A stretch of 64,000 bases of DNA from Actinokineospora inagensis DSM 44258. GTDB taxonomy: Bacteria; Actinomycetota; Actinomycetes; Mycobacteriales; Pseudonocardiaceae. This document shows positions 17,955 through 28,493 of this stretch, piece by piece. Location: assembly GCF_000482865.1 (NCBI RefSeq), contig NZ_AXWW01000028.1:1-64000 (forward strand), written 5' to 3'. The first letter of the stretch is position 1, and every line of letters starts with the position of its first letter. Made by a program: the position numbers and the translations under genes. The notes beneath the pieces are model-generated. The model did no database searches. It saw nothing but the letters and a program-made list of their open reading frames with translations, and had not been told where the DNA came from.

Positions 17955-19568
17955 ATGCCGTTGCCGAGTTACACGTCCGGGGTTTCCGCCGTACCGCTGC
18001 TCGGGGACACCATCGGCGGCAACCTTGATCGGACCGCGGCCGCGTTCCCGGATCGGGATGCCCTTGTCGAGAGCGCTACGGGCAGGCGGTGGACGTACCG
18101 GGAACTGGTGGCGGAGGTGAACTCGGTCGCGTTGGGGCTCACCCGGCTCGGGGTGGTCAAGGGTGACCGGGTGGGGATTTGGGCGCCGAACTGCGCGGAA
18201 TGGGTGTTGACCCAGTACGCGACCGCGAAAATCGGGGCGATCCTGGTCAACATCAATCCGGCTTACCGGGTGCACGAACTCGGCTATGTGCTCAACCAGT
18301 CCGGTGTGCGGACGCTCGTCGCGGCACCCGCGTTCAAGACGTCGGACTACGCGGCGATGATCGAAGAGGTCCGGCCGCGGTGCCTGGCGCTGTTGGACGT
18401 CGTGCTCATCGGTACCGAGTCGTGGGACGCGCTCAGGGCGGGAACCGGGGAGCTGCCGGAGATCCCGCTGTCGCCGGACGACCCGATCAACATCCAGTAC
18501 ACCTCGGGGACGACCGGTTTTCCCAAGGGCGCCACGCTGTCGCACCACAACATCCTCAACAACGGCTATTTCGTCGGCGAGCTGTGCGGGTATACCGAAC
18601 AAGACCGCATCTGCGTTCCGGTTCCTTTCTACCATTGCTTCGGAATGGTCATGGGAAATCTGGCAGGCACCTCGCACGGCGCTTGTCTGGTGATCCCCGC
18701 TCCGGGTTTCGATCCGAAAGCGACGCTCACGGCTGTTGCCGAGGAGAAATGCACCTCGCTCTACGGGGTGCCGACGATGTTCATCGCGATGTTGGCCTTG
18801 CCCGAGGTGGCCGAGCTGGACCTGGGGACGCTGCGGACCGGCATCATGGCGGGCTCGCCGTGTCCGGTTGAGGTCATGAAGCAGGTCATCGACCGGTTCG
18901 GGATGGCGGGGGTGACCATCTGCTACGGCATGACCGAGACGTCCCCGGTCTCCACGCAGACCCGCGCCGACGACGCGCTGGACCTGAGGGTGTCGACCGT
19001 CGGCAGGGTGCACCCGCACCTCGAGGTCAAAGTCATCGACCCCGACACCGGTTTAACCGTCCCCAGGGGCACTCCGGGCGAGTTCTGCACGCGGGGCTAC
19101 TCGGTGATGCTGGGCTACTGGGACGAGCCGGACAAGACAGCGGAGGCCATCGACAGCGCGCGGTGGATGCACACGGGGGATCTCGCGGTCATGACCGACG
19201 ACGGTTACCTCACCATCACCGGTCGTATCAAGGACGTGGTCATCCGCGGCGGCGAGAACATCTACCCGCGCGAGGTCGAGGAGTTCCTCTACACACACCC
19301 CGACATCCTTGACGCGCAAGTGATCGGTGTGCCCGACGAGCGCTACGGCGAGGAGTTGATGGCGTGGGTGCGGATGCGTGAAGGTGTTGCGCCCCTTGAT
19401 GTCGACAGCGTCCGCGCGTTCTGCGACGGCAAGCTCGCGCACTACAAGATCCCCCGTTATGTGCACGTGGTCGACGAGTTCCCGATGACGGTGACCGGCA
19501 AGGTTCGCAAGGTCGAGATGCGCGAGGTGTCGGCCCGACTGCTCGGTCGCGCCCGACAGCACGGGTAA
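17955..19568 (+). CDS. AMP-binding acyl-CoA ligase (FadD35-like)
   Basis: A 537-residue ANL-superfamily enzyme that activates a fatty acid as acyl-AMP and then acyl-CoA. Motifs: [20 protein letters not shown] (P-loop), [10 protein letters not shown] (A5), [23 protein letters not shown] (A7/A8 hinge) and [11 protein letters not shown] with the catalytic Lys near the end. Length and order match medium/long-chain acyl-CoA synthetases. The HAD phosphatase gene starts 9 bases after its stop. No beta-oxidation genes lie nearby, so the physiological substrate is unknown. Confidence 0.9.
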   Translation: MPLPSYTSGVSAVPLLGDTIGGNLDRTAAAFPDRDALVESATGRRWTYRELVAEVNSVALGLTRLGVVKGDRVGIWAPNCAEWVLTQYATAKIGAILVNINPAYRVHELGYVLNQSGVRTLVAAPAFKTSDYAAMIEEVRPRCLALLDVVLIGTESWDALRAGTGELPEIPLSPDDPINIQYTSGTTGFPKGATLSHHNILNNGYFVGELCGYTEQDRICVPVPFYHCFGMVMGNLAGTSHGACLVIPAPGFDPKATLTAVAEEKCTSLYGVPTMFIAMLALPEVAELDLGTLRTGIMAGSPCPVEVMKQVIDRFGMAGVTICYGMTETSPVSTQTRADDALDLRVSTVGRVHPHLEVKVIDPDTGLTVPRGTPGEFCTRGYSVMLGYWDEPDKTAEAIDSARWMHTGDLAVMTDDGYLTITGRIKDVVIRGGENIYPREVEEFLYTHPDILDAQVIGVPDERYGEELMAWVRMREGVAPLDVDSVRAFCDGKLAHYKIPRYVHVVDEFPMTVTGKVRKVEMREVSARLLGRARQHG

Positions 19569-19577
19569 CTTGGTGCC

Positions 19578-20204
19578 GTGGCTGGCTTGGCGGTCGGGTT
19601 CGACCTGGACATGACGTTGATCGATCCGCGGCCGGGGATGGCGGCGGCGATGGACGCGCTGGCGGCGGAGTCCGGTCTCACGCTGGACGGCGCGCACTTC
19701 GCCGCCAACCTGGGCCCGCCGTTGGACATGGTGCTGCGCGGGTTCGAGGCCCCGGAGGAACGCATCCCCGGCCTGGTCGACCGGTTCCGCGCGCTCTACC
19801 CGGAGATCGTCATCCCGTCGACGATCGCGTTGCCCGGGGCGGCCGACGCGCTCGCGGCGGTGCGCGCGGTGGGCGGCCGGACCCTGGTCATCACCGGGAA
19901 GTACGGCCCCAACGCCGCCAAGCACCTGGTCGCGCTGGGCTGGGAGGTGGACGTCCTGGTCGGTGAGCGCTGGTCGGCCGCCAAGGGCGAAACCCTGCTC
20001 GACCACGGCGCCACGGTCTTCGTCGGCGACCACGGCGGCGACATGGCGGGCGCCCGGGTGGCGGGCGCCCGGGTGGCGGGCGCGACCGCCGTCGGCGTCA
20101 CCACCGGCCCGTACGACGAGGCGCGACTGCTGGCCGCGGGCGCGGATGTGGTGTTGGGCAGCCTCACCGAGTTCCCTGCCTGGCTGCAGTCCCACCTCGG
20201 GTGA
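19578..20204 (+). CDS. HAD-family phosphatase (phosphoglycolate phosphatase-like)
   Basis: A 208-residue haloacid dehalogenase-type hydrolase: DLDMTLIDPR carries the nucleophile Asp and acid/base Asp, LVITGK is motif II, the Lys of AAKGETL motif III, and FVGDHGGDMAGA motif IV. The cap is a four-helix insertion at ~residues 20-80. A 15-bp unit repeated twice (20046-20075) gives GARVAGARVAGA next to motif IV, a possible recent duplication. GTG start at 19578. Probably cotranscribed with the acyl-CoA ligase; substrate unknown. Confidence 0.85.
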   Translation: MAGLAVGFDLDMTLIDPRPGMAAAMDALAAESGLTLDGAHFAANLGPPLDMVLRGFEAPEERIPGLVDRFRALYPEIVIPSTIALPGAADALAAVRAVGGRTLVITGKYGPNAAKHLVALGWEVDVLVGERWSAAKGETLLDHGATVFVGDHGGDMAGARVAGARVAGATAVGVTTGPYDEARLLAAGADVVLGSLTEFPAWLQSHLG

Positions 20205-20217
20205 ACGCCGACCCGAG
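20196..20217. terminator. Short hairpin over the HAD stop codon
   Basis: CTCGGGT and ACCCGAG form a perfect 7-bp stem with an 8-base loop that includes the TGA stop, between two convergent genes. A plausible but weak terminator. Confidence 0.45.
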
Positions 20218-20222
20218 CACGT

Positions 20223-21017
20223 CTAGTCGATGTTGACGATCAGGCAGGGGCCGCCGACGAACAGGCCCGCGTCGATGCCCAGGGCCTTGCCGTTGGCGTA
20301 GCTGTGCGGGCCTTCGATCTGGGTTGGCAGGACGCCGATCTGGTCGGCGATGACGCTGTGCCCGTGCACCACCTGGCTACCGCCCAAAGTGGACAGCAGC
20401 AGGTCGGCGACCTGTTCCCCCTCCGGGCCGCGGAAGGCGTACCGGGTGGTCATCCGCCGCCACACCTCCCACCACTCGACCAGGTCGTCGGAGCGCAGGA
20501 CGGTCTGGACACCGGCGTTGATGGCGTCGATGTCGGTGCCCCAGCCGAGGTACTCGGTCGTGTCGGAGTGCATCAGCAGGTGGTCGCCGACCAGGGCGAC
20601 GACCGGGCGGGAGGTGAGCCACTCGACGTGGGCGTCGGTCAGCGACTCCTGGTCGGTGGCGATGCCGCCGTTCATCGCCCAACTGCGGGCGAAGCTGCGC
20701 TGGCCGTAGTCGGAGGGCACCTCCTCCTCGCCGAAGCGGTGCATGCCGAGCAGCAGGATCTCGTGGTTGCCGAGCAGCGTCTCGACCCGGCCGCCCGCCG
20801 CCTCCGCGCCCGCGGCGAGGGTGCGGACCAGGTCGATGACGCCGATGCCGTCCGGGCCGCGGTCGACGAAGTCGCCGAGGAACCACAGGTGGTCGGTGCC
20901 GCCCGCCCAGGCCCCGTCCTCGTCGGCCAGACCCACGGCGCGCAGGGCGTCGAGCAGCTCCGCGCGGTGACCGTGGATGTCACCGACCACGTAGGTCGAC
21001 CGGGGGTCTTGCTCCAC
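20223..21017 (-). CDS. Metallophosphoesterase of the PPP/ApaH-like group
   Basis: A 264-residue calcineurin-like phosphoesterase with the metal-binding signature GDIHG (near residue 15), GDFVDRG and GNHE, plus later His residues in LMHSDTTEY and VVHGHS. Such enzymes hydrolyse phosphoesters or Np4N-type dinucleotides with two metals. The GTG at 21017 is preferred because TATCGT lies seven bases upstream, giving a leaderless start; the longer frame to 21095 adds an Arg-rich tail and is the alternative. The exact substrate cannot be told. Confidence 0.85.
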   Translation of the reverse strand: MEQDPRSTYVVGDIHGHRAELLDALRAVGLADEDGAWAGGTDHLWFLGDFVDRGPDGIGVIDLVRTLAAGAEAAGGRVETLLGNHEILLLGMHRFGEEEVPSDYGQRSFARSWAMNGGIATDQESLTDAHVEWLTSRPVVALVGDHLLMHSDTTEYLGWGTDIDAINAGVQTVLRSDDLVEWWEVWRRMTTRYAFRGPEGEQVADLLLSTLGGSQVVHGHSVIADQIGVLPTQIEGPHSYANGKALGIDAGLFVGGPCLIVNID

Positions 21018-21114
21018 AGCGACGACGATAGGCGAGCGGCGGCGGCGACGCGCAGTGATCGCGCGACCACGCCGGTTCATCCCACGGCGGCTCATCGTGA
21101 CCCCCTCGTCCGGG

Positions 21115-21906
21115 TTACGCCTCGGGGAACGGGTCGGCGGTGCGGCCGACCAGGTCGGCGACCGAGCCGATGACCCTGGTCGGTCGGTACGGGAACAGCT
21201 CGGCGGTGCGCTCCCCGGAGATCCCGGAGAGCACCAGGATGGTGTTCAGGCCCGCCTCCAGTCCGCTGCGCACGTCGGTGTCCATCCGGTCGCCGATCAT
21301 CAGGGTGCTCTCCGAGTGCGCGCCGAGCCGCCGCAGCGCCGAGCGCATCATCAGCGGGTTGGGTTTGCCGACGTAGTAGGGGGCGCGGCCGGTGGCCCGC
21401 TCGATCAGCGCGGCCACCGCCCCGGTGGCGGGCAGCGAGCCCTCACGGCTGGGGCCGGTGGCGTCCGGGTTGGTGGCGATGAACCGGGCGCCCTCCTCGA
21501 CCAGCCGGATGGCCCGGGTGATGGCGGTGAAGCTGTACGTGCGGGTCTCGCCGAGGACCACGTAGTCCGGGTCGCGGTCGGTGAGCACGTAGCCGATCTC
21601 GTGCAGCGCCGTGGTCAGCCCGGCCTCGCCGATGACGAACGCGGACCCGCCGGGGCGCTGGCTGTCCAGGAACCTGGCGGTGGCCAGCGCGGAGGTCCAG
21701 ATGGCCGGCTCCGGCACGTCGAGGCCGGTGCGCAGCAGCCGGGCGCGCAGGTCGCGCGGGGTGTAGATGGAGTTGTTGGTCAGGACCAGGAACGGGGTGC
21801 CGGTCGTGGTCAGCTCCGCGATCAGCTCGTCCGCGCCGGGGATCAGGTGCTCCTCGTGCACCAGGACCCCGTCCATGTCCATCAGGTACGTCCACCGCCC
21901 GGTCAT
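21115..21906 (-). CDS. HAD-IIA phosphatase (NagD/4-nitrophenylphosphatase-like)
   Basis: A 263-residue HAD hydrolase of subclass [14 protein letters not shown] holds the two catalytic Asp, LTNNS motif II, the Lys in [11 protein letters not shown] motif III and IGDRMDTDV motif IV, with a large C2-type cap between motifs II and III. Likely acts on sugar or nucleotide phosphates. It lies 9 bp from the HTH-Mop gene and may be read in the same transcript. Confidence 0.9.
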   Translation of the reverse strand: MTGRWTYLMDMDGVLVHEEHLIPGADELIAELTTTGTPFLVLTNNSIYTPRDLRARLLRTGLDVPEPAIWTSALATARFLDSQRPGGSAFVIGEAGLTTALHEIGYVLTDRDPDYVVLGETRTYSFTAITRAIRLVEEGARFIATNPDATGPSREGSLPATGAVAALIERATGRAPYYVGKPNPLMMRSALRRLGAHSESTLMIGDRMDTDVRSGLEAGLNTILVLSGISGERTAELFPYRPTRVIGSVADLVGRTADPFPEA

Positions 21907-21915
21907 GGCGTGAGG

Positions 21916-22311
21916 CTACCCAGGGGTCTCCACGATGACCTGGGTCGCCTTGACCAAGGCGACCGCGAGGGTGCCCGGGACCAGGCCGAGCTCGCGGACG
22001 GCCTCGGTGCTCATCAGCGAGACCACCCGGTGCGGGCCGCACTGCAGCTCGACCTGGGCCATGACCTGGTCGGCGACGATCGCGGTGACCAGGCCGACGA
22101 ACCGGTTGCGGGCGGAGCGGCCGACCCCGCTCGGATCGGGCACCTCGGTGGCCTGGTCGCGGGCGAACCGGGCCAGCGCGGCACCGTCGACGACCTTGCG
22201 GCCCGCGCCGTCGACCTCGGCGGCCAGGTGGCCGTGGTCGACCCAGCGGCGGACCGTGTCGTCGCTCACGCCGAGCAGCCGGGCGGCCTCGGCGACCCTG
22301 AAATACGGCAT
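21916..22311 (-). CDS. Helix-turn-helix plus Mop (TOBE) molybdate-responsive protein
   Basis: A 131-residue protein. Residues 1-50 are an excisionase/MerR-like helix-turn-helix (FRVAEAARLLGVSDDTVRRWVDHG); residues ~65-131 are a Mop/TOBE domain (NRFVGLVTAIVADQVMAQVELQCGPHRVVSLMS) that binds molybdate or tungstate oligomerically. It is divergent from moaA across 124 bp, which suggests it controls molybdenum cofactor synthesis in response to molybdate, though no palindromic operator was recognised there. Confidence 0.88.
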   Translation of the reverse strand: MPYFRVAEAARLLGVSDDTVRRWVDHGHLAAEVDGAGRKVVDGAALARFARDQATEVPDPSGVGRSARNRFVGLVTAIVADQVMAQVELQCGPHRVVSLMSTEAVRELGLVPGTLAVALVKATQVIVETPG

Positions 22312-22435
22312 GGCCCAGACAGTATCCCCGCAGGTGCGACCTTGTCGGCACGCACGGTCACGATCGCGCCGAGATCACCGGGTATCCGGGCGGGAACCGG
22401 CCACGGGGTTCGGTTCGGGGACTACGCTGGGCCCG

Positions 22436-23494
22436 GTGAGCGCGGTCGACCTCGGCATCCCCAGGCTCCGGGTCACGGCTCCCAGCGCGGACCGCCCGGA
22501 TTCCCCGCTCCTGCTCGACCGGTTCGGCCGGGTCGCGACCGATCTGCGCGTCTCGCTGACGGATCGGTGCAACCTGCGGTGCACGTACTGCATGCCCGCG
22601 GCCGGGTTGGACTGGATGCCGCGCGCGGAGATGTTGTCCGACGCGGAGATCGGCGCGGTACTTCGGGTGGCGGTGCGGGAGCTGGGGGTCACCAGTGTCC
22701 GGTTCACCGGCGGTGAACCGACCCTGCGCAAGGGCATCGAGCAGATCATCGCCGATACCGCGGCGTTGGCACCGCGACCGCGGATTTCCATGACCACCAA
22801 CGCGATCGGGCTGGCGCGGCGGGCGGCAGCGCTGGCCGATGCCGGTGTGGACCGGATCAACGTCTCGCTGGACACGTTGCGGCGCGACAGGTTCAGCGAG
22901 TTGACCCGCCGCGACCGGCTTGAGGACGTGCTGGCCGGTCTGGCCGCCGCGCGCGACGCCGGCCTGAACCCGGTGAAGGTCAACGCCGTCCTGGTGCGGG
23001 GCCGCAACGACGACGAGGCCGTGCCGCTGCTGCGGTACTGCCTCGACAACGGCTACCACCTCAGGTTCATCGAGCAGATGCCGTTGGACGCGCAGCACGG
23101 CTGGAACCGGGCGGACATGGTCACCGCGGCGGAGATACTTTCCCAACTGCGCAAGGCTTTCGACCTCACCCCCAGCCCGACCCCGCGCGGCGCGGCCCCG
23201 GCCGAGCGCTGGCTGGTGGACGGTGGACCGGCGGAGGTGGGGGTGATCGCGTCGGTCACCCGGCCGTTCTGCGGCGACTGCGACCGCACCCGGCTGACCG
23301 CCGACGGGCAACTGCGGTCGTGCCTGTTCAGCCAGACCGAGACCGACCTGCGCGGGCCGCTGCGGGCGGGCGCGGACGACGGGGAGATCGCCGAGCTGTG
23401 GCGGGCGGCGATGTGGGCCAAGCTCGCCGGGCACACCATCAACGAGGCCGGGTTCGCGCAGCCGCTGCGGCCGATGAGCGCGATCGGGGGGTGA
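22436..23494 (+). CDS. moaA: GTP 3',8-cyclase MoaA
   Basis: A 352-residue radical SAM enzyme for the first step of molybdenum cofactor synthesis. The N-terminal [4Fe-4S] cysteines are C45, C49 and C52 in RCNLRCTYC; the C-terminal GTP-binding cluster uses FCGDCDRTRL and a third Cys 14 residues on. The protein ends in Gly-Gly, as required for MoaA activity. The GTG at 22436 follows a TACGCT hexamer; the longer frame is an artefact. Its stop overlaps the moaD start (GTGA). Its products feed MoaC (26.3-26.8 kb) in the same window. Confidence 0.97.
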   Translation: MSAVDLGIPRLRVTAPSADRPDSPLLLDRFGRVATDLRVSLTDRCNLRCTYCMPAAGLDWMPRAEMLSDAEIGAVLRVAVRELGVTSVRFTGGEPTLRKGIEQIIADTAALAPRPRISMTTNAIGLARRAAALADAGVDRINVSLDTLRRDRFSELTRRDRLEDVLAGLAAARDAGLNPVKVNAVLVRGRNDDEAVPLLRYCLDNGYHLRFIEQMPLDAQHGWNRADMVTAAEILSQLRKAFDLTPSPTPRGAAPAERWLVDGGPAEVGVIASVTRPFCGDCDRTRLTADGQLRSCLFSQTETDLRGPLRAGADDGEIAELWRAAMWAKLAGHTINEAGFAQPLRPMSAIGG

Positions 23495-23754
23495 CCCTGG
23501 TGGGTCTGGTGACGGTGCGGTATTTCGCGGGCGCGCGCGCGGCCGCGGGCGTGCACGAAGAGAAGGTGGACCTGCCGGAGGCCGGGACCGTTCGCGACGT
23601 TCTTACGACAATCGAGCATCTTCATGGAGAAGCCCTCACTCGCGTCTTGAGCGCGGCGAGCTTCCTGCTCGACGGGATCGCGGTCCGGAATTTCGCAATT
23701 CGACCGCTCGACGGTGCCGCGCTCGATGTGCTGCCACCGTTCGCGGGCGGCTGA
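23491..23754 (+). CDS. moaD: Molybdopterin synthase small subunit MoaD
   Basis: An 87-residue ubiquitin-fold sulfur carrier: VTVRYFAGARAAAG at the start, LDGIAVRNF in the middle and the C-terminal PPFAGG whose terminal Gly becomes the thiocarboxylate. It donates sulfur to MoaE. The GTG at 23491 overlaps the moaA stop by 4 bp, so the two are translationally coupled. The mid-part is less GC-rich than its neighbours. Confidence 0.93.
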   Translation: MTLVGLVTVRYFAGARAAAGVHEEKVDLPEAGTVRDVLTTIEHLHGEALTRVLSAASFLLDGIAVRNFAIRPLDGAALDVLPPFAGG

Positions 23755-23908
23755 ATCACCATTCCCGGATGGCCCAGCGGCAGAATTCGACGTGAGCCAG
23801 ACCTCACCGACGGTTAAATATCTCGGCCCGGACACGGCCGGGTAACGCCCAAGTTGACTGGCCTGACCTGCGCGAACGTGGGGATCGCAGAAGGTTGCGC
23901 GGCGTTAC

Positions 23909-24879
<971 letters not shown>

Positions 24880-24900
24880 GACGCGTCCGCGCGGTTGTCC

Positions 24901-24946
24901 CGGGCCGTCACCGCACTCCTCTTAAGGGTTGTGCGGTGGCGGCCCG
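24901..24946. terminator. Terminator hairpin after rpf
   Basis: A 16-bp stem (CGGGCCGTCACCGCAC with its complement, one G-U pair) and a 14-base loop, 22 bases after the rpf stop. Confidence 0.85.
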
Positions 24947-24989
24947 GCCGCGTCCGGTGCCCGGTCGGGAACCGGCCTAACCTGGCGGC

Positions 24990-25370
24990 ATGGCATCGAG
25001 ACCGTGGATGACGCTGACGGCCGCCGTGCTCGACTCCGGGGACGCCCGCGAACTGGCGGGCTTCTACCAGCGGCTGCTCGGCTGGCCGCGTGGCGCGGAC
25101 GACCCGGACTGGGTCACCCTCCGCCCGCCCGGCGGCGGCACCGGGCTGTCCTTCCAGAGTGAACCCGAATACACCCCGCCGACCTGGCCGACCCGCCGGG
25201 GCAAGCAGCAGATGATGTCGCATCTGGACATCGAGGTCGCCGACCTGGACGCGGCCGGGCGGCGCGCGGTCGCCGCGGGCGCCGTGCTCGCCGAGTACCA
25301 ACCGCAAGAGGACGTCCGGGTCTACCTCGACCCGGCCGGACACCCGTTCTGCCTGTGGATCCGCCGGTAG
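24990..25370 (+). CDS. VOC (glyoxalase/bleomycin-resistance) superfamily protein
   Basis: A 126-residue protein with two beta-alpha-beta-beta-beta units typical of the vicinal oxygen chelate fold (LTAAVLDSGDARELAGFYQRLLGW; HLDIEVADLDAAGRRAVAAGA; DPAGHPFCLW). Metal-binding positions and substrate are uncertain. It lies alone between the rpf terminator and the convergent mogA-moaE gene. Confidence 0.88.
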   Translation: MASRPWMTLTAAVLDSGDARELAGFYQRLLGWPRGADDPDWVTLRPPGGGTGLSFQSEPEYTPPTWPTRRGKQQMMSHLDIEVADLDAAGRRAVAAGAVLAEYQPQEDVRVYLDPAGHPFCLWIRR

Positions 25371-25382
25371 CCCCTCGGTCCA

Positions 25383-26288
25383 CTAAGGACAGTTGACCCA
25401 TTCGTCGGTGCCGTCGGTGAACCGCTGGTGCTTCCAGATCGGCAACCGCGCCTTGACCTCGTCGACCAACCGGGCGCACGCGCCGAACGCCTGGGCCCGG
25501 TGCTCGGCGGCGACGGCACACGCCAGGGCGACATCACCGATCGCGAGGTCCCCGATCCGGTGCGTGACCGCGATCGCCCGCACCCCTTCGGTTTTCGCCA
25601 GATCCGCGGCGACCTCGGCGATCACGTCCTTGGCGCTGGGGTGCCCCTCATAGGTCAACCCGATGACACCGCGACCGTGGTCGTGATCGCGGACGACGCC
25701 CGCGAACCCGACGACGGCACCCGCCGCCCGGTGGGCGACCAGATCTTCGTGCTCCACAACGGAAATCGGCGCCTCGCTGACCTCGGCGCGCAACACCACG
25801 GCGGTCGGCGGGGCCACGCGCACGTGATCACCCCCGGCGAGTTGGTCGACCGCGTGGTCCAGAACCCCTTCCAGCACACCAAGTCCATCCCGCACACCAC
25901 CGGTCGAACCGGGCAGGTTGACCACCAGCGTGCGACCGGCGACGCCGGCGACCCCCCTGGACAACACGGCGGTCGGCACCTTCGGCAGCCCGGCGGCCCG
26001 GATCGCGTCGGCCAGACCGGGGACGTCGTGGTCGATCACCGCGCGGGTGGCCTCGGGGGTGCGGTCGGTGGGGCTGATGCCGGTCCCGCCGGTGGTGATG
26101 ATCACGTCCACCCCGACCGCGTCCCGCAACGCCCGCTCGACCGGGACACCGTCGGGAACCACGACCGGGTCGGGCGTCTCGTAGCCGCGGCCGCGCAGCC
26201 AGGCGACGATGAGGGGACCGGTGCGGTCCTCGTACACCCCCGCCGCCGCCCGGTTGGACGCGGTGATCACCCGGGCCGTGCGCGTCAT
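25383..26288 (-). CDS. MogA-MoaE fusion protein
   Basis: A 301-residue two-domain protein. Residues ~1-155 are MogA/MoaB-type molybdopterin adenylyltransferase (TTGGTGISPTDRTPEAT, VVNLPGSTGGV). Residues ~160-301 are MoaE, the large subunit of molybdopterin synthase (YEGHPSA, HRIGDLAIGDVAL, PIWKHQRF with the catalytic Lys, DGTDEWV). The same polypeptide would therefore make molybdopterin with MoaD and adenylate it. The ATG at 26288 overlaps the moaC stop by 4 bp; the longer upstream frame is a shadow of moaC. In M. tuberculosis mog and moaE2 are separate adjacent genes. Confidence 0.93.
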   Translation of the reverse strand: MTRTARVITASNRAAAGVYEDRTGPLIVAWLRGRGYETPDPVVVPDGVPVERALRDAVGVDVIITTGGTGISPTDRTPEATRAVIDHDVPGLADAIRAAGLPKVPTAVLSRGVAGVAGRTLVVNLPGSTGGVRDGLGVLEGVLDHAVDQLAGGDHVRVAPPTAVVLRAEVSEAPISVVEHEDLVAHRAAGAVVGFAGVVRDHDHGRGVIGLTYEGHPSAKDVIAEVAADLAKTEGVRAIAVTHRIGDLAIGDVALACAVAAEHRAQAFGACARLVDEVKARLPIWKHQRFTDGTDEWVNCP

Positions 26289-26761
26289 GGCGTCTCCCTG
26301 GTCCAGGGGCCGGACTTGCCGCCCTCCTTGCGGTCGAGGCGCACCGCGTCGAGGACGGCCGACGGGTCGACCGCCTTGATCATGTCGTGCAGGGTCAGCC
26401 CGGCCACCGCGACGGCGGTCAACGCCTCCATCTCGACACCGGTGCGACCGGTGGTGCGGACGGTGGCGGTGATGGTGACGTCGGTCGCACCCAGGTCCAG
26501 GTCGACGGTGACCCCCGAGATGGGCAGCGGGTGGCACAGCGGGATCAGGTCCGGGGTGCGCTTGGTCGCCATGATCCCGGCGATCCGGGCGGTGGCCAGC
26601 GCGTCGCCCTTGGGCAGCCCGTCGCGGCGCAGCAGGGCCACGACCTCGGCGGTGGTGCGGACCACACCACTGGCCACGGCGGTCCTGGCGGTCACCGCCT
26701 TGGTCGAGACATCCACCATCCGGGCCGCGCCGGTCACGTCCACATGGCTGAACTCACCCAC
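26285..26761 (-). CDS. moaC: Cyclic pyranopterin monophosphate synthase MoaC
   Basis: A 158-residue enzyme that converts 3',8-cH2GTP from MoaA to cyclic pyranopterin monophosphate. Family signatures: SHVDVTGAARMVDVS, KRTPDLIPLCHPLPIS with the catalytic His, GVEMEALTAVAVAGLTLHDMIKA and Lys-rich DRKEGGKSG. GTG start at 26761, 10 bp after the malic enzyme stop, so all three minus-strand genes here can share one transcript. Confidence 0.96.
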   Translation of the reverse strand: MGEFSHVDVTGAARMVDVSTKAVTARTAVASGVVRTTAEVVALLRRDGLPKGDALATARIAGIMATKRTPDLIPLCHPLPISGVTVDLDLGATDVTITATVRTTGRTGVEMEALTAVAVAGLTLHDMIKAVDPSAVLDAVRLDRKEGGKSGPWTRETP

Positions 26762-26771
26762 GACATTGATG

Positions 26772-28160
26772 CTAGTGGCTCGCCTGCGCGGCCTTTCGGA
26801 CCGCGTCGGCCACCGCGGGTGCCACGGCGGCGTCGAAGACGCTCGGGACGATGAACGACGGGTTCAGCCGGTCGCCGTCCACGATGTCGGCGATCGCCTC
26901 GGCGGCGGCCAGCAGCATGGCGTCGGTGATGCCCCTGGCCTGCGCGTCCAGCAGGCCGCGGAACACGCCGGGGAAGGCCAGCACGTTGTTGATCTGGTTC
27001 GGGTAGTCCGACCGGCCGGTGGCCACGACCGCGGCGTGCCGCTGCGCCTCCAGCGGGTCGATCTCCGGGTCCGGGTTGGCCAGGGCGAACACCACCGCCC
27101 CCTCGGCCATGGTGGCGACCTGCTCGGCCCCGAACAGGTTCGGCGCCGAGACACCGATGAACACGTCCGCGCCGACCAGGGCGTCGTGCAGGGTGCCGGT
27201 CCGGTTCTCCCGGTTCGTGTTCGCCGCCACCCACGCCATGTTGGCGTCCATGTTCACCCGGTCGCGGTGCACGATGCCGTCGATGTCGACCGCGACGATG
27301 TCGCCCGGGGTGCGCTGCAGCAGCAACCGGATGATCGCCGACCCGGCCGCGCCGACCCCGCAGACCACGATCTTGGTCTTCGCCATGTCCTTGCCGACCA
27401 CCCGCAGCGCGTTGCGCAGCGCGCCGACCACGCAGATCGCGGTGCCGTGCTGGTCGTCGTGGAAGACCGGGATGTCCAGCTTGTCCCGCAACCGCGCCTC
27501 GATCTCGAAGCACCGGGGCGCCGCGATGTCCTCCAGGTTGATGCCGCCGTACACCGGGGCGATCAACTCCACCGCGCGGATGATCTCCTCGGTGTCCTGC
27601 GTGTCCAGGCACACCGGCCACGCGTCGACCCCGGCGAACTTCTTGAACAGCGCCGCCTTGCCCTCCATCACCGGCAGGGCCGCTGCGGGACCGAGGTTGC
27701 CGAGGCCGAGCACCGCGGACCCGTCGGTCACCACCGCGACCGTGTTCCGCTTGATCGTGAGCCGCCGCGCGTCATCGGGGTTCTCGGCGATCGCGGTGCA
27801 GATCCGCGCCACCCCCGGGGTGTACGCGCGGGACAGGTCGTCGCGGTTGCGGAGCGCGACCTTCGCGGTGACCTCGATCTTGCCGCCGAGGTGCATCAGG
27901 AACGTCCGGTCCGACACCTTCCGCACGGCGACCCCGGGCAGCGCCTCCAACGCGGAGGTGATGTCCTTCGCGTGGTTGGCGGACATCGCGTTGCAGGTGA
28001 TGTCGACCACCACCCGATCACTGTGCGACTCGACCACGTCGAACGCCGTGATCACCCCACCGACCCGGCCCACCGCGCTCGTCAGATCCCCCGCCGCACT
28101 GGCACTCGGCGGCGCCTCAACCCGGACGGTGATCGAATAGCCGGGACCGGGGACGGGCAT
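26772..28160 (-). CDS. NAD(P)-dependent malic enzyme with N-terminal ACT domain
   Basis: A 462-residue enzyme catalysing oxidative decarboxylation of malate to pyruvate. Residues ~1-75 form an ACT-type regulatory domain ([19 protein letters not shown]), then the malic N-domain (YTPGVARIC with catalytic Tyr, [15 protein letters not shown], metal-binding [23 protein letters not shown]) and the NAD-binding domain ([17 protein letters not shown]). The ATG at 28160 follows GGGAG; the longer frame is rejected. ACT-malic enzymes are common in actinobacteria; which amino acid, if any, binds is unknown. Confidence 0.93.
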   Translation of the reverse strand: MPVPGPGYSITVRVEAPPSASAAGDLTSAVGRVGGVITAFDVVESHSDRVVVDITCNAMSANHAKDITSALEALPGVAVRKVSDRTFLMHLGGKIEVTAKVALRNRDDLSRAYTPGVARICTAIAENPDDARRLTIKRNTVAVVTDGSAVLGLGNLGPAAALPVMEGKAALFKKFAGVDAWPVCLDTQDTEEIIRAVELIAPVYGGINLEDIAAPRCFEIEARLRDKLDIPVFHDDQHGTAICVVGALRNALRVVGKDMAKTKIVVCGVGAAGSAIIRLLLQRTPGDIVAVDIDGIVHRDRVNMDANMAWVAANTNRENRTGTLHDALVGADVFIGVSAPNLFGAEQVATMAEGAVVFALANPDPEIDPLEAQRHAAVVATGRSDYPNQINNVLAFPGVFRGLLDAQARGITDAMLLAAAEAIADIVDGDRLNPSFIVPSVFDAAVAPAVADAVRKAAQASH

Positions 28161-28374
28161 CGCGGACACTCCCGATGGGACGTAATTCACTGAATCGGCA
28201 CAGAGCCTAACCCCGCGCGATCCCGACCCCCGCGCCGACCTCTCGTTGATCACACCTTCCCGCCGACAACCCCGACCACCGACCGCTACGCGTCCACCGG
28301 ATTCCCCCACAACACCCGTACGAGCCGGGTTGTTCGCTTGACCGGCTCGCCACCCGGCGGCTACGCAGCACCCC

Positions 28375-28477
28375 ACCCACCCGGGGCGCCGGGGCCCATT
28401 CCTGACGGTAGCGCGGAACGCGGGTTGTCAAGGGCTGACATGGGTGGGCTGTGGACAACTGGCGCCGTTGTGGACAA
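28375..28477. repeat. Dispersed promoter-like repeat R3, copy 2
   Basis: Second copy of the element at 6938-7040, in the same orientation. The minus strand reads TTGACA, 15 bases, TACCGT, CAGGAATGGGC. Two TGTGGACAA motifs follow on the plus strand at 28450 and 28469, the same 19-base spacing as in copy 1. It occupies most of the 333-bp gap between the malic enzyme and the helicase-associated gene; no gene is supported in that gap. Confidence 0.65.
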
Positions 28478-28493
28478 ACCGGCGGAGGACCGA

